DNA of 64,000 nt from SYOC01 sp964441775 (GCA_964441775.1 CAYTVL010000009.1:93066-157065), one strand, 5' to 3'. Positions 24,158 to 34,239 are shown, counted from the stretch's first letter. Program-made: numbers and translations. The notes: generated by a model from the sequence alone, not told the origin.

Positions 24158-24979
24158 TTATTTTTTCACAAGCATACTGACTGACCGTGCGGCGCCAATC
24201 GCCGTCGCATATTCTGCGTGCGGTGGAATAATCACGTTTTCGCCGCGACGAGGACGCAGCACTTCAAGACGATCCCGTAACGGCTTGATGCGCGTGAGCT
24301 TCCCTGTGAGCACGACATCTTTATGTTGACGGGCGCGCGCCGCCATCAGACTTAACGTAAAGGTGACTTCAGCGACCATATTCACCAGCGCGAGCGCTTT
24401 GTCTGCCTGAGTTGGATCGGAGCGAACTTTGCCAAAATTGCTCGCCGTCGCCGTCGCAGGGACAATGCCAACCGGCCCTCCGGCAATGTCTCCTACCGTA
24501 AGATCCACATGAGCAAGGTTGCCAGCCTCCGCCATGTGTTCAATCGTGTCTAATCTGGATACTCCGAGCAAATGACGGGCCAGACCCAGAAGAGTGCCGC
24601 CACCCACGCCTGTGCCGCCAACATGTTCAATGACGTTGTCTTGCACAGACACTAATGCTGTGCCCGTACCTAGGGAAGCGACAAGTGCGGAGGACGTTTC
24701 AGCCAGCGTGCTTCCACCCACACCAATCGCTTCGATCTCTGGCACCTTTGTCACCGGGACGCCGAAGAGTTGATCGTCAAGGCAACGCGCGCCCCCGCCA
24801 CTGACGGCTACAGCCTTAATATCCGCCAGGCGTCCACCAACGGTACTCAAAAGTTTTCCCAGCGCTCCAGCCGCCGCGGCAAGGGGATCGCCTGTCTCAA
24901 TAGTGATGACAACAATCTCTCCATTCGTCAAAAGCACTGCATCTGTCGTCGACCCGCCAATGTCAATACCGACGATCAT
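24158..24979 (-). CDS. coaW: Type II pantothenate kinase-like ASKHA kinase
   Basis: A 273-aa kinase starting MIVGIDIGGSTTDAVLL (phosphate-1 motif), with AVSGGGARCL, SLGTGTALVSV and VGGTGVGGGTLLGLARHLLG, which parallel the staphylococcal type II (Fumble-like) pantothenate kinase. It would phosphorylate pantothenate in CoA synthesis. ATG at 24979 overlaps the TGA of the acetyltransferase gene (ATGA). Gene symbol is by analogy. Confidence 0.8.
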   Translation of the reverse strand: MIVGIDIGGSTTDAVLLTNGEIVVITIETGDPLAAAAGALGKLLSTVGGRLADIKAVAVSGGGARCLDDQLFGVPVTKVPEIEAIGVGGSTLAETSSALVASLGTGTALVSVQDNVIEHVGGTGVGGGTLLGLARHLLGVSRLDTIEHMAEAGNLAHVDLTVGDIAGGPVGIVPATATASNFGKVRSDPTQADKALALVNMVAEVTFTLSLMAARARQHKDVVLTGKLTRIKPLRDRLEVLRPRRGENVIIPPHAEYATAIGAARSVSMLVKK

Positions 24980-26160
24980 AGCCTCAATCCTTGCTCCGGC
25001 GGAGGCAATTCGCGCCGGTAGACCGCAACTTGTTTCTTTCGTTCGGGATCGTAGCCGCGCCACTTGGCCTCGGCAACGTCCTCCGAGGAGACGCGCCGAA
25101 AGCCGTGTCGTTCAAATAATCGTTGCGCCCCCTCCTGAGACGTAATGGCGAAAAGATACGAATATGCCCGCGCTCCACCCTCGGCGATCATCATGGCCAC
25201 GAGCCGACCACCGACTCCCTCCCCTTGAAATCGAGTAATTGTGTAGAGCCCGACAATCTCCGCCGTATTCTCTTCAGGATAGGGCAACAACGCACAGAAA
25301 CCCGCCATCTCTCCGGCAGCAGTGCCAACGCGGGCTCCATAGCCGTGCAACAGCAACTGACCGATCTCGGTGGGCGTCCGCGGCTTGAGAAAGCCTTCCC
25401 GTTCACCTCGTTCGAGTAGCTTTTCAACTTCGTGGAAATCATCAATCCCCAACCGCTCCACGCGACAGTAATCCTCCAAGGTAAACAACGTGCCGCATCC
25501 TTCATAAGTGAACAGCTCACGGGCAAGCCCTACCATGGGGCACAAGGAAATGGAAGATACGCCTCCTTCTAGTATGGCGCGGATCGCCGCCAGCAGCGGA
25601 CGACGCCCACTCAGCCCCGTCCACTCGGCTTCTCCTTGCCGCAACAACTCGGACAACACCGGCCCATTCATGAACGAGATGCGCCCCCCATTCGCACATA
25701 CCCCGCCTTCCGCATCCAGGACGACGACCTTATACACCTTCAAGCGCATCGCGACCCGCTGAGCACAAGTAAACAGCGACTTCTCAGTGTTGACGGGCCA
25801 GACGCCGAAAAACGAGGGCGACGTGCGCAGCACCGACCACATCTGCGCCAGTAACTCCTCTTCATTCATGGACACAGAAAGAGAAACTAGCGTCGGCATC
25901 AACAATGAGGCTCCACGACCACGAGTCACCATTTTTTGCAAGTTTGTCAGCCGCCGCTGCTCTTCGCGCGCGCCAGAGCTTTCCAGCAAAAGCAGCACTC
26001 GCGCATCATTCGTCAGCAGCACACGGCACACCTCCGCGAGTTCTTCCATTTCTTCGTCGGTCGTCAGCTCGGCCGTGCGCCCTACGAACATGAAACTCTT
26101 GTCGTGGAACTCGTCCAGGTAAAAGTCTTTTTCGATAAAAGGTAAGGCTAGCGTCTTCAT
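24976..26160 (-). CDS. ArgA-like N-acetylglutamate synthase (kinase-like domain + GNAT)
   Basis: A 394-aa protein. The first 240 residues resemble the amino-acid-kinase-like regulatory domain of ArgA, ending with a LFTYEGCGTLFTLEDYCRVE segment analogous to the ArgA GxGT region. The last 150 residues are a GNAT acetyltransferase with EIVGLYTITRFQGEGVGGRL (acetyl-CoA loop Q/RxxGxG/A) and LFERHGFRRVS. This is the ArgA plan for the first step of arginine synthesis, but the kinase-like part is poorly conserved, so another acetyl acceptor is possible. It overlaps addA and coaW by ATGA at both ends. Confidence 0.7.
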   Translation of the reverse strand: MKTLALPFIEKDFYLDEFHDKSFMFVGRTAELTTDEEMEELAEVCRVLLTNDARVLLLLESSGAREEQRRLTNLQKMVTRGRGASLLMPTLVSLSVSMNEEELLAQMWSVLRTSPSFFGVWPVNTEKSLFTCAQRVAMRLKVYKVVVLDAEGGVCANGGRISFMNGPVLSELLRQGEAEWTGLSGRRPLLAAIRAILEGGVSSISLCPMVGLARELFTYEGCGTLFTLEDYCRVERLGIDDFHEVEKLLERGEREGFLKPRTPTEIGQLLLHGYGARVGTAAGEMAGFCALLPYPEENTAEIVGLYTITRFQGEGVGGRLVAMMIAEGGARAYSYLFAITSQEGAQRLFERHGFRRVSSEDVAEAKWRGYDPERKKQVAVYRRELPPPEQGLRL

Positions 26161-29100
26161 CCATTCATCTCAGGCGCCGTCGGCTCCATCAGGATCATTC
26201 GTTCCGCCGTGCGACGCTCTTGTTCTCCCCACGGAAAAGTCACTATCTGTTGGGAACGCACGAAAAGCAACACGAGTTCCGCCACCGGGCGTCGCGTCAC
26301 CAGTTCGAGCGCCAGTGCATACAGCCACAACTGCGCACGATAGGCGGCGGGCGCCTTCTCCTCCGACGCGGCCACTCGGTCGGTCTTAAAGTCGACGATC
26401 GTCCACGCCTCATTTTCAATAAAGGCAAAGTCTATGACGCCTTCAAGCAATCGTCCAGAGAGGGAGAGTGAAAACGGCGTCTCCGCAAAACGTGTCGTCG
26501 CGCGCTGGGCGCGCGCCATCACGGGCGACGTGAGGGTTTCCGCCACCAACTGAGCAATTTCCACTTGTTCATCGGGACTCCATTCCCCTAGCTCCCCGAC
26601 TATCCTCGGCATTGCAGAGCGTTGTCTGTTGGCGCTGCGTAAGGCCGTGTGCACGGCTCGACCAAACCGCAGGCCGGCAAGACGGTCGCCGCCCCGTCTT
26701 CTTGCCTGCGCCTCAGCAGGCCAAGCAAGTGCTTGTTTCTGGGTAGTCAACTCTGTCACTGTGCGGATGATAGGGGTTTGGCCGCCTGCCTCTAGAGTCG
26801 CACGTTTTGCTCGCTCCCACTCGTGGTACGTTCGCGCGGCGGTGTCCTCGTACCTGATACGCGGCAGGCTCATCGGCGTAGCAATCGAAGAATCTGCTGC
26901 TTGTAAGGCGGACGGAGGCAATCGATAGACGAACACTCCCGGAGTCTGCTCTGCTCCTTCACTCCCATGTTCCACCGACATTTCTGGGGAAGACAAGCGC
27001 GACGACAGTTCTTCTGTTACGGCCCAATGGGCGGAGGCCTTTGCCTTTCCTTCGCCCAGAAGGACAACAGGAATGATGAGATGATCACGCACCCGCGTTG
27101 CCGCCACGTACCAAAGTCTCCGTTCTTCCGCTATTTCCCGTTCGTGTTCTTGCGCCTCTGCCTTTTGCCATCCCAAGGTTGTCCATGTCAAGCCGCGAGA
27201 GCCCACACGCAATTCCAAGCGACCACCAAGCCGCTCGATGATCCCCACACGGCCGGGGTGACGCTGATTGTAGGTCGCATCAGCCAAAATCACCACGGGG
27301 AATTCCAATCCTTTGGCTTGATGAATGGTCAGCAAGCGTACGGCAGATTCGTACTCTTCTAAAAAAGGCGCATCACTGACCTGCGTCGCTGCGTTTTGAA
27401 ACTCAAGAAAGCGGTTGAATGCCGCCAGAGTCGTAAGATCTTGCTCGACGAGGGCGCGAGCGGTCTCGATGAGTTTCAACAGATTCGCCACGCGCTGGCC
27501 GCCGTGCTTCTGCGACGCGAACAACGGCAACACCGGAGTGTGCGCATACAGTTCGGTTAACAACGCAGCAGGACTGAGCTGGGTTCGGCGTTGATGCCAT
27601 TGTCGCAGGGTCGCAAAGGCGTCGGCAAAGCGTTCCGCCCCCCCATGCGTCAACGGGGCGGACGGAGTGTGCAGATAATCCAACCGTCCGCCTGCACTCA
27701 TAAACACCGTTAACTCCTCGTCGCTAAAACCAAACACGCTCGAACGTAACGTGGCGACCAACGCAGTGGCGTCCGACGGGCTTTCGATCGCTCGCAGGAG
27801 CGCGCGCAGCTCCGCGATTTCTTGCCGCTGGGCGTAGCGACGCCCACCAACAAGGCGATGAGGAATACCCGCTTCTTGCAATGCGTCCTCGTAGGCTTCC
27901 AAGGTTTGATGGGTGCGGCACAACACGGCGACATCACGATAGGCAATGGACTGTCCCCCCCAGGTTTCTGCGCCTATGTCGCCAACAGTTCTTACTAAAA
28001 ACTCGACAACCGCCCGCGCTTCTCGCTGCCGCTGTTCAGCACGACTCAGCTTCTCGTCCCCGGGAGGCACGGGCAACATTGTGATCTCTCTGCCCGTACT
28101 CTCTAGGCGCGCTTCCGTGAGGGAGCGATAGGGAGGCTGTTCCACACCCACGGCGGTAAACTCTCTGGCAAATGTGTGGTTGATCCACTCCAGTGCTGGG
28201 GCGCGGGTGCGAAAATTTGTTGAGAGCGACAATGTTTCTCCTTGACGAGCGATAATCTCCCGCACCTGTGCATACACCTGTAAATCCGCCCGACGAAAGC
28301 GGTAGATCGACTGCTGGGGATCGCCAACGAGGAAGAGCTTGCCGGGCTGGAGTGTAGCTGTAGTCCACTCCGTCGCGCGCGGCTCGCGCTCCGCAAGAAA
28401 GAAGACAATTTCGGCTTGCAAAGGATCGGTGTCTTGAAACTCATCAACAAAGAGGAAACGAAAGCGACGCTGAAAGTACCGCCGCACGGAGCGGTCGCGT
28501 TTCAGTAGATCGCGCGTGATCAGCAACAAATCGGTAAAATCGAGACACCCTCGCGTCCCTTTCTTTTCCTCATAGGCGTGCAGGTAGCCGTTAAGCCAGG
28601 TCGCAAGATTGACCGTGAGGTTGTGGGCCCAGGCCGCGCGCGCCTGCGCGTGGCTCTCGGCCAGGGCGCGGAACAGGCTGCGAACTTCCTCAAGCACAGT
28701 TGCCGGTTTCCAATTTGTTTTTGCACCAGCTTTGCTTGAAACTGGCAACTCATCCAGAAGTAAGCGCTCCCAGGCTGCACCTTCTTGTGTCGGCGGGCAC
28801 AGGTCGCTCAGTTCAAGAATCTGACAATAAGCGCGATCCGTCTGATCGACGCACGAGCGAGTGCACTCCATCAATTGCGCAACCATGCGCACGCATTGTT
28901 GCGCAAACTCGGCCACACGATCTTCCACCGGTTCGGGAAGAAAGGACAAACTGTCCCGTTGTTCGAGCAGGAAATCACGCACTGTTTCCAGTTGCCCCAA
29001 CGTCACTTCAGCGCGCAACGCCTGCTTCAACACCTCGGGGCCGCGCTCCATTTCTTGCGCGAGCCATTCGCGCCATACTTCATGACAGAGTAGACTTGCG

Positions 29101-29516
29101 GCAAAGGCGTCAAGCACGGTGAAATCCGGATCAACAAGCGCTTCCACGGGACGCTCGCGCAACAGGTCGGCGCAGAAGGCGTGCACGGTGGCGATCTGAG
29201 CACGGTCGAATTGCCGCCGCGCTTCGCGTAGATTTTGCCGTTCATTCTCTGGAATCGCGCTCGCCAGTGCAGCGTCAATTTCGAGGTGTAAGCGTTCGCG
29301 GAGTTCCGTCGCCGCTTTTTCGGTAAAGGTGATCGCCGCCAGTTGATCTAATTGGCCCTGGCCACGACGGACGATCGTCAACAAGCGTTGGACCAGCACG
29401 CTGGTCTTGCCCGTCCCAGCTCCCGCCTCCACCAGGAGGGTGGTGTCCAGGTCTGTCGTCGCACGGCGGCGCGCAGCTTCGTCCACGAATGTGGTCGATG
29501 GCGGAATTGTTGTCAT
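26157..29516 (-). CDS. addA: AddA-type ATP-dependent helicase-nuclease subunit
   Basis: A 1119-aa UvrD-family helicase with a C-terminal RecB-type nuclease. Walker A EAGAGTGKTSVL is at about 30-40, AAITFTEKAATELRER is motif Ia, the Walker B LFVDEFQDTDPLQ lies near 360, and VRLLTIHQAKGLEFPVVILA is motif V. The nuclease motif GVIDFAFIENEAWTIVDFKT (D...DxK) is near 1040. With AddB it resects double-strand ends for RecA-dependent repair. ATG at 29516 overlaps the addB stop (ATGA). The frame is open 64 codons upstream inside addB, but homology starts here. Confidence 0.93.
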   Translation of the reverse strand: MTTIPPSTTFVDEAARRRATTDLDTTLLVEAGAGTGKTSVLVQRLLTIVRRGQGQLDQLAAITFTEKAATELRERLHLEIDAALASAIPENERQNLREARRQFDRAQIATVHAFCADLLRERPVEALVDPDFTVLDAFAASLLCHEVWREWLAQEMERGPEVLKQALRAEVTLGQLETVRDFLLEQRDSLSFLPEPVEDRVAEFAQQCVRMVAQLMECTRSCVDQTDRAYCQILELSDLCPPTQEGAAWERLLLDELPVSSKAGAKTNWKPATVLEEVRSLFRALAESHAQARAAWAHNLTVNLATWLNGYLHAYEEKKGTRGCLDFTDLLLITRDLLKRDRSVRRYFQRRFRFLFVDEFQDTDPLQAEIVFFLAEREPRATEWTTATLQPGKLFLVGDPQQSIYRFRRADLQVYAQVREIIARQGETLSLSTNFRTRAPALEWINHTFAREFTAVGVEQPPYRSLTEARLESTGREITMLPVPPGDEKLSRAEQRQREARAVVEFLVRTVGDIGAETWGGQSIAYRDVAVLCRTHQTLEAYEDALQEAGIPHRLVGGRRYAQRQEIAELRALLRAIESPSDATALVATLRSSVFGFSDEELTVFMSAGGRLDYLHTPSAPLTHGGAERFADAFATLRQWHQRRTQLSPAALLTELYAHTPVLPLFASQKHGGQRVANLLKLIETARALVEQDLTTLAAFNRFLEFQNAATQVSDAPFLEEYESAVRLLTIHQAKGLEFPVVILADATYNQRHPGRVGIIERLGGRLELRVGSRGLTWTTLGWQKAEAQEHEREIAEERRLWYVAATRVRDHLIIPVVLLGEGKAKASAHWAVTEELSSRLSSPEMSVEHGSEGAEQTPGVFVYRLPPSALQAADSSIATPMSLPRIRYEDTAARTYHEWERAKRATLEAGGQTPIIRTVTELTTQKQALAWPAEAQARRRGGDRLAGLRFGRAVHTALRSANRQRSAMPRIVGELGEWSPDEQVEIAQLVAETLTSPVMARAQRATTRFAETPFSLSLSGRLLEGVIDFAFIENEAWTIVDFKTDRVAASEEKAPAAYRAQLWLYALALELVTRRPVAELVLLFVRSQQIVTFPWGEQERRTAERMILMEPTAPEMNG

Positions 29517-32500
29517 TCGACTGCTCTCACCCGCCGGAGAAAGTCGAGGCGTGCATCCTCCAACTTGCGTGCAGCGCTCGCTGAGCCACACACCAAAGGA
29601 AACGGGCATGGGGAACAGGTCTCCGACGTCGCCGGAAAACAGCCGTTCCGCAGACCGTTTGTCAACTTTGTCACAATATCTTGCAACGTTTGCAATGACG
29701 CTTCCCAATTGATCATGGTAAAGAGCGGCGCTTCAGTTTTCTGCTCGCGATCGACGTAGGCATAGACGGCGGACTCCCACGTGCGCTCCGGCCACAAAAA
29801 GCGTGCAGCGTACAAGTATAACGGCAATTGCAGCGCCGTACCGCCGGCAAAGCGACCACGGATCGACTTGCCGGTTTTGTAGTCCACCAGTCGAGCACGT
29901 TGCTGGTCGGCGGAAAGATCGATGCGGTCAATGCGGCCCCGTAGCGCAATTTCGTCTCCATCGTCAAGCCGAAAACGCACTGGACCATCGGGAAACAGCA
30001 ACGCAAGCGGATAAGGCTCGTGCTCAATGGGCCGATCGGTTCCGAAGCGCACTTCAAAAGCCGCCGGAAGAAACGCCGAGCCAGTTTCATATTCCCGATC
30101 GAGAAACCGCAGGAGTCGCTCCAGCAGGCGTTCTTGCTCGATTTCCCATAACAAGGGAAATCCCGTAGCGCTCAAGCGGGCAAAGTCTTGAAAATGTTGC
30201 TCGGCGACTTGCTGCAGCAGTTGTCTGAGTGCGGCTTTGTCCTCACTCGCCAGGGGCAGCCACCCGGCCTCACGAGCGCGGGTGAAAAAATCTTGTAAGA
30301 TATCGTGGAGCAGTGCTCCGCGAGCGCGCGGTTGCAAAGTTAACACGTGCTCGGGTTCTTCCCATTGCAAGAGACCTAAGACCGCAGTCAAAAAATAACG
30401 AAAAGGACAGCGCGCATACGTTTCCAAGGCGCTGGCGGATAGTCGGAGCCCGGTCGGAAAGAGATACGGTTGCATCTGCACTTTGACAGCTTCGTTTTCG
30501 ATCATGCCGTCAAACGGGGTGAGCTGTTCGACGCGCCAGCGCTGCTGAGCGGCATGAAACGCAGACACACAGAACGGCGACACCGTCGGCAGATAACCAA
30601 GCGGTGTGGGGTCCCCCGTGGCGCGGACGTGCTCGGCGCTGAGGAGGTGGTACTCGATCTGGTCGAGCGCGTCACTCGGCGGGCCCAGAACAGTCGGCAG
30701 CAGCGGAGCTGTGTGCTCCCATTCGCGGAGAGCCGCAAATGTTACCGGCGTCCCGGTCAACGTTTCAAGAACGCGCAAAAGATAAAATGAAGGCGTGAGC
30801 GCCTGTTCGCCGCTCTGCTCCGCACGGGGATAGGAAAAAACGACTTGCTCACGAGCGCTGTGAATCGCCAGCACGAACAGCAAGTGTTCGGCTTCGGTGA
30901 GCCCGCGTCGCGGTCGGAGTTCGCATGAGAGAAACTCTGAGAGATACTGCCGCTCTTGATCCAACAACAACGGGTCCTGCCGCACCAAACGGGGAAAGGT
31001 TCCATCCACGAGCCCAGGAATCACCACCACGCGGAATTGCAACCCACGAGCCGCCAGGAGATCGCCGACAAACACGCCTTCTCGGTCCAAAGCGCCAACG
31101 GGCGCCGCCTCGGCTTGCAGCGCATCCGTGGCCCCTTGCACCCATTCCGCCAGAGAGACAGACTCGGCCAACTCGCCAAGCGCATCGAGCTGCCCTAAAT
31201 TGAGCAGCGTTTCTTCAAGCTGTTCCGTATGCTCGGTAGGGCCAACATATAAACGAAGTAAACTCATGATGAAGCTGGACCACCCACGCCAAGACTGCGC
31301 AAGTGGACGTGTTTCACTGATGGTGAAGAATTCTTCTAGAAAAGTAAGAAAGGCTCGAAGCGCCAGTCGGTCCGCCTCGGTTGACGCCCCTTCGTCTTGT
31401 TCCTCCGTGTCGTTGACCTGCATGTCGGCCAGGAGCCGCGTGAGACGTTCACGCCAGGATTGTGTCCCTTTGACGATCCCGGCCTGCAGCGAAAACATTT
31501 CCCATTGCGTGAGGCGGGCGGCCTCGGCAAGGGCTCCGAGTCGTTCGGCAAACGGCGGCTCCGCCCCACGCAAAAACTCCATGACACGAGAGCGCGCATA
31601 ATCTTCCAACAATACGCGACACAACAGTAGCAGTCGCTGACCAGCGGGAGTCCGGATGAGCGGCGTCCCGCCGTGCAAGAAACACGGAACACCCAAGCTG
31701 GCGAACGTCTCTACAAAAAGTTGTCCATAGGCGACAGGCTCACGAAGAAACACGCCGATTTCGTAGAATCGCAGGCCGCGCGTCCGTACACAGTCGAGAA
31801 TGAAGCGGCCAATCTCACGCGCCTCTTGGCTCTTGCTCGGTGCGGAAAGGAAGCGAACGGAGGAGTCTTTCTTGCGCGGAGTGGATTTTTGAGCAAACGT
31901 CCGCTCTTCAAATAATTCGGCTTGCAACCGCGAGAGTGCATCCCCATGATCGTGCGGGGCCTGCAAAAGAATCCTTTGGAATCCCAAATTTGCCAGCCAC
32001 GTCAACGTCGTGGTGGCGTAGGCGAAGGCATTGCCTGGCCGCCACGGAAAAAACACCAGCGCATCGCGCCCCTCGGCAGCCGTGGCCACAAAGCGCCGCT
32101 GCAGCGGAGTAAAATCATAAAAGCCATACAGCATGAGCGGCGCCGGCGTCTCGGCGGCAAGCAGAGGGAGCGCTTGTTCCAGGACTTCATTAGCGTCGTA
32201 CACTCTTTGTTCGGCCAACCCCTCCAGGTAGCGCTCATATAAAAAGACCAAACTTGTCAACTTCTGCTGAGAGATTTCTCCCTGTGGCGCACGGACAAGA
32301 AAATCCTGCAGGTGTCGGGGCGAGATGCCCGCTTGCCGCAGATCCGTCAGCGTCGCGAACAGCGTACGAGGAAACCCAGGGAGCTTGGCGAGCGGAGCAA
32401 AATAGTTGTCAGTCGCCGCATCGAGCAATTGCTTCACGAGCAAGGGAGCTGCAAGCGCCGGGAGCGGACGCAGACCTTTTTGGAGCAGCGAGTCTTCCAC

Positions 32501-32716
32501 CACGTCGCAGGCAAAATCGGTCAGCGTACACATGCGCAAGCCAAAGTGCCCCGGGCCTGCCCACGCAACGGCCCGCCGCAGGCGCATCGCCAGGAGCGCA
32601 CTCGGCGCCAGTACGGTGATGGGAGCAAGAGGGTCGGCCTCCTTGACCGTCTTGACGGCTGTCACCAACGCATCCTGCAAGACGGTAAACGAATCGCTCA
32701 CAAACATGCGTCGCAT
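29513..32716 (-). CDS. addB: AddB-type nuclease subunit with iron-sulfur cysteines
   Basis: A 1067-aa partner of AddA. The nuclease motif is GRIDRIDLSADQQRARLVDY followed by KTG near 943. The conserved cysteines of the AddB 4Fe-4S staple are visible as YARCPFRYF (about 768) and CSPCPFPLVCG (about 1038). The N-terminal helicase-like part has lost the Walker A loop (LAPSALLAMRLRR where GxxGxGKT would be), so it should not hydrolyse ATP, as in the group of AddB/RexB-like proteins that act as scaffold and Chi reader. First gene of a four-gene operon. Confidence 0.9.
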   Translation of the reverse strand: MRRMFVSDSFTVLQDALVTAVKTVKEADPLAPITVLAPSALLAMRLRRAVAWAGPGHFGLRMCTLTDFACDVVEDSLLQKGLRPLPALAAPLLVKQLLDAATDNYFAPLAKLPGFPRTLFATLTDLRQAGISPRHLQDFLVRAPQGEISQQKLTSLVFLYERYLEGLAEQRVYDANEVLEQALPLLAAETPAPLMLYGFYDFTPLQRRFVATAAEGRDALVFFPWRPGNAFAYATTTLTWLANLGFQRILLQAPHDHGDALSRLQAELFEERTFAQKSTPRKKDSSVRFLSAPSKSQEAREIGRFILDCVRTRGLRFYEIGVFLREPVAYGQLFVETFASLGVPCFLHGGTPLIRTPAGQRLLLLCRVLLEDYARSRVMEFLRGAEPPFAERLGALAEAARLTQWEMFSLQAGIVKGTQSWRERLTRLLADMQVNDTEEQDEGASTEADRLALRAFLTFLEEFFTISETRPLAQSWRGWSSFIMSLLRLYVGPTEHTEQLEETLLNLGQLDALGELAESVSLAEWVQGATDALQAEAAPVGALDREGVFVGDLLAARGLQFRVVVIPGLVDGTFPRLVRQDPLLLDQERQYLSEFLSCELRPRRGLTEAEHLLFVLAIHSAREQVVFSYPRAEQSGEQALTPSFYLLRVLETLTGTPVTFAALREWEHTAPLLPTVLGPPSDALDQIEYHLLSAEHVRATGDPTPLGYLPTVSPFCVSAFHAAQQRWRVEQLTPFDGMIENEAVKVQMQPYLFPTGLRLSASALETYARCPFRYFLTAVLGLLQWEEPEHVLTLQPRARGALLHDILQDFFTRAREAGWLPLASEDKAALRQLLQQVAEQHFQDFARLSATGFPLLWEIEQERLLERLLRFLDREYETGSAFLPAAFEVRFGTDRPIEHEPYPLALLFPDGPVRFRLDDGDEIALRGRIDRIDLSADQQRARLVDYKTGKSIRGRFAGGTALQLPLYLYAARFLWPERTWESAVYAYVDREQKTEAPLFTMINWEASLQTLQDIVTKLTNGLRNGCFPATSETCSPCPFPLVCGSASAARKLEDARLDFLRRVRAVE

Positions 32717-32768
32717 GGCCTTTGCGTAGGGGCTTTCTCACTGTTTTGCAAGGACCGTAGTGTTCGTT

Positions 32769-32797
32769 TTGACGAGCGAAGGCGTCGTCGCTACAAT
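32769..32797 (+). promoter_or_regulatory. Sigma-70 promoter for the DUF4911 gene
   Basis: TTGACG (32769-32774) and TACAAT (32792-32797) with a 17-bp spacer. Predicted start near 32804, a 40-nt leader before the ATG at 32844. Confidence 0.6.
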
Positions 32798-32843
32798 CGT
32801 TCCGTACAGAGAAAGACGTTTCTTTTATCAAGACAGACTCACA

Positions 32844-33110
32844 ATGACCACCGAACTGATTGAAATCTACCTCCGTCTGCAACGCGAAGACATTGCCTTG
32901 CTTAAATTTATCATCGAGGCCTACGAGGGAATTGGTCTCGTTCGGACGATCGACCGGAAAAAGGCGACCGTGGTCGTGCTGGCCATGCCGGATTTGCTGC
33001 ACCACGTACGCGCGGTGCTGGAGTCATTACGCGAGCATATCGAGTGGTACGAAATTCCCGCGCCTACAGAACAGGATGACTGGCTTATGCAACGAGTGCA
33101 TGAGGAGTAG
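32844..33110 (+). CDS. DUF4911-like small protein
   Basis: An 88-aa protein MTTELIEIYLRLQREDIALL followed by KFIIEAYEGIGLVRTIDRKK, resembling the DUF4911 family of short proteins (PDB-less, unknown role). The pattern is a strand, helix, beta-hairpin and helix of ACT-like size. ATG at 32844 is taken as start because homology begins there and a promoter stands 47 bp upstream. It converges on tatC. Confidence 0.7.
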   Translation: MTTELIEIYLRLQREDIALLKFIIEAYEGIGLVRTIDRKKATVVVLAMPDLLHHVRAVLESLREHIEWYEIPAPTEQDDWLMQRVHEE

Positions 33111-33124
33111 CAACGACGAAAGAA

Positions 33125-33904
33125 CTATTCGCCAGCTCCCAGCTCAACGCCTTCCGATTCGTCTGGCTCCTCTGCCCGCTTTTTGCCGAAGAGATAAGCG
33201 ATGCCGATGCTGAGCGTATACAGCACCAAGAGCGGAGCCGCCATCAGCAATTGAGAAGCCACGTCCGGCCCCGGCGTTAAGATCGCGGCAACAATGAAGA
33301 TCACCACGATCGCATAGCGAAACGTACCCAGCAGCATGGTGTACGTCACCAGTCCAAGGCGGGCAAAGAAAAACGTCAGCACCGGTAGTTCAAACGTCAC
33401 CCCAAACGCCAGCAACATGCGTGTAGTGAACGACAAATACTCGCTGATGCGTAAAGTCGGCTGCACCCCTATACTTTGGTACTGGTCAATAAAAAATGCA
33501 TACCCGACCGGCAACACAAACACGTGACAGAACAAGGCGCCGAGCGCAAAAAATAACGTCGCAAAAAGAACGAACGGCACGACATACTTTCGTTCGTTTT
33601 CATACAGCCCAGGGGCAACAAATTGCCACAGTTGATAAAACACCACTGGACTCGCCAGAAACAACGCCGCGATGAACGACACCTTTAGTTTAGTGAAAAA
33701 GGCTTCAACGGGGCCCGTTCCGATCAGCATCGGAGGAGTCGGCGAAATCTGTTGTAGCGGCTGCGTCAGTAAACCAAATAATTCGCTGGCGAAGTAATAA
33801 GTCGGCGCGAGAGCAATCGCAATGGCGAGCAGCGCTTTAATGAGACAAGACCGCAGCTCTTCCAGATGGCCAAGCAACGGCATCGTCCGGTCATCATAGG
33901 CCAT
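33125..33904 (-). CDS. tatC: Twin-arginine translocase subunit TatC
   Basis: A 259-aa inner-membrane protein with six predicted membrane segments. The N-terminal MPLLGHLEELRSCLIKAL is the conserved signal-peptide-binding region, and later segments (LYENERKYVVPFVLFATLFF; AFGVTFELPVLTFFFARLGL) are typical TatC, including the conserved Glu in FELP. It recognises folded substrates with RR signal peptides. The ATG follows the tatB stop directly (TAAATG). Confidence 0.96.
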   Translation of the reverse strand: MAYDDRTMPLLGHLEELRSCLIKALLAIAIALAPTYYFASELFGLLTQPLQQISPTPPMLIGTGPVEAFFTKLKVSFIAALFLASPVVFYQLWQFVAPGLYENERKYVVPFVLFATLFFALGALFCHVFVLPVGYAFFIDQYQSIGVQPTLRISEYLSFTTRMLLAFGVTFELPVLTFFFARLGLVTYTMLLGTFRYAIVVIFIVAAILTPGPDVASQLLMAAPLLVLYTLSIGIAYLFGKKRAEEPDESEGVELGAGE

Positions 33905-34225
33905 TTAGTGCGGCTCTCCTGAAGGATGCTCTTTCTTTTCTGGAGGGGAAGTGGTGTCGGGCTGTGCAGGGGGCGTCGGTGGCGCTGGCGTCGATTCTGG
34001 CGCTGGCGGATGCATTGTGCGCGCTTGACGTTCCGCCATACGTACTTCTTCTTCGAGCGTTGTGCGTGTGTTGGTCAATTCATCGGAAAGATCACTGGTG
34101 GCGCGGCGAAATTCGGCCAACGCCTTCCCGAGCGCCTTGGCGACCTCAGGCAGTCGTTTGGGTCCGAGGACGATCAACGCCACAACCATGATGACGAGGA
34201 GTTCGGGGATGCCAATGCCAAACAT
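33905..34225 (-). CDS. tatB: Twin-arginine translocase subunit TatB/TatA
   Basis: A 106-aa protein with one N-terminal membrane helix (MFGIGIPELLVIMVVALIVL), the GPKRLPEVAKALGKAL amphipathic helix and a Pro/Thr/Glu-rich tail. The IPEL glutamate favours TatB over TatA, but in many deltaproteobacteria a single protein may serve both roles. It is directly followed by tatC. Confidence 0.9.
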   Translation of the reverse strand: MFGIGIPELLVIMVVALIVLGPKRLPEVAKALGKALAEFRRATSDLSDELTNTRTTLEEEVRMAERQARTMHPPAPESTPAPPTPPAQPDTTSPPEKKEHPSGEPH

Positions 34226-34239
34226 AGTGAGGTTACGGT

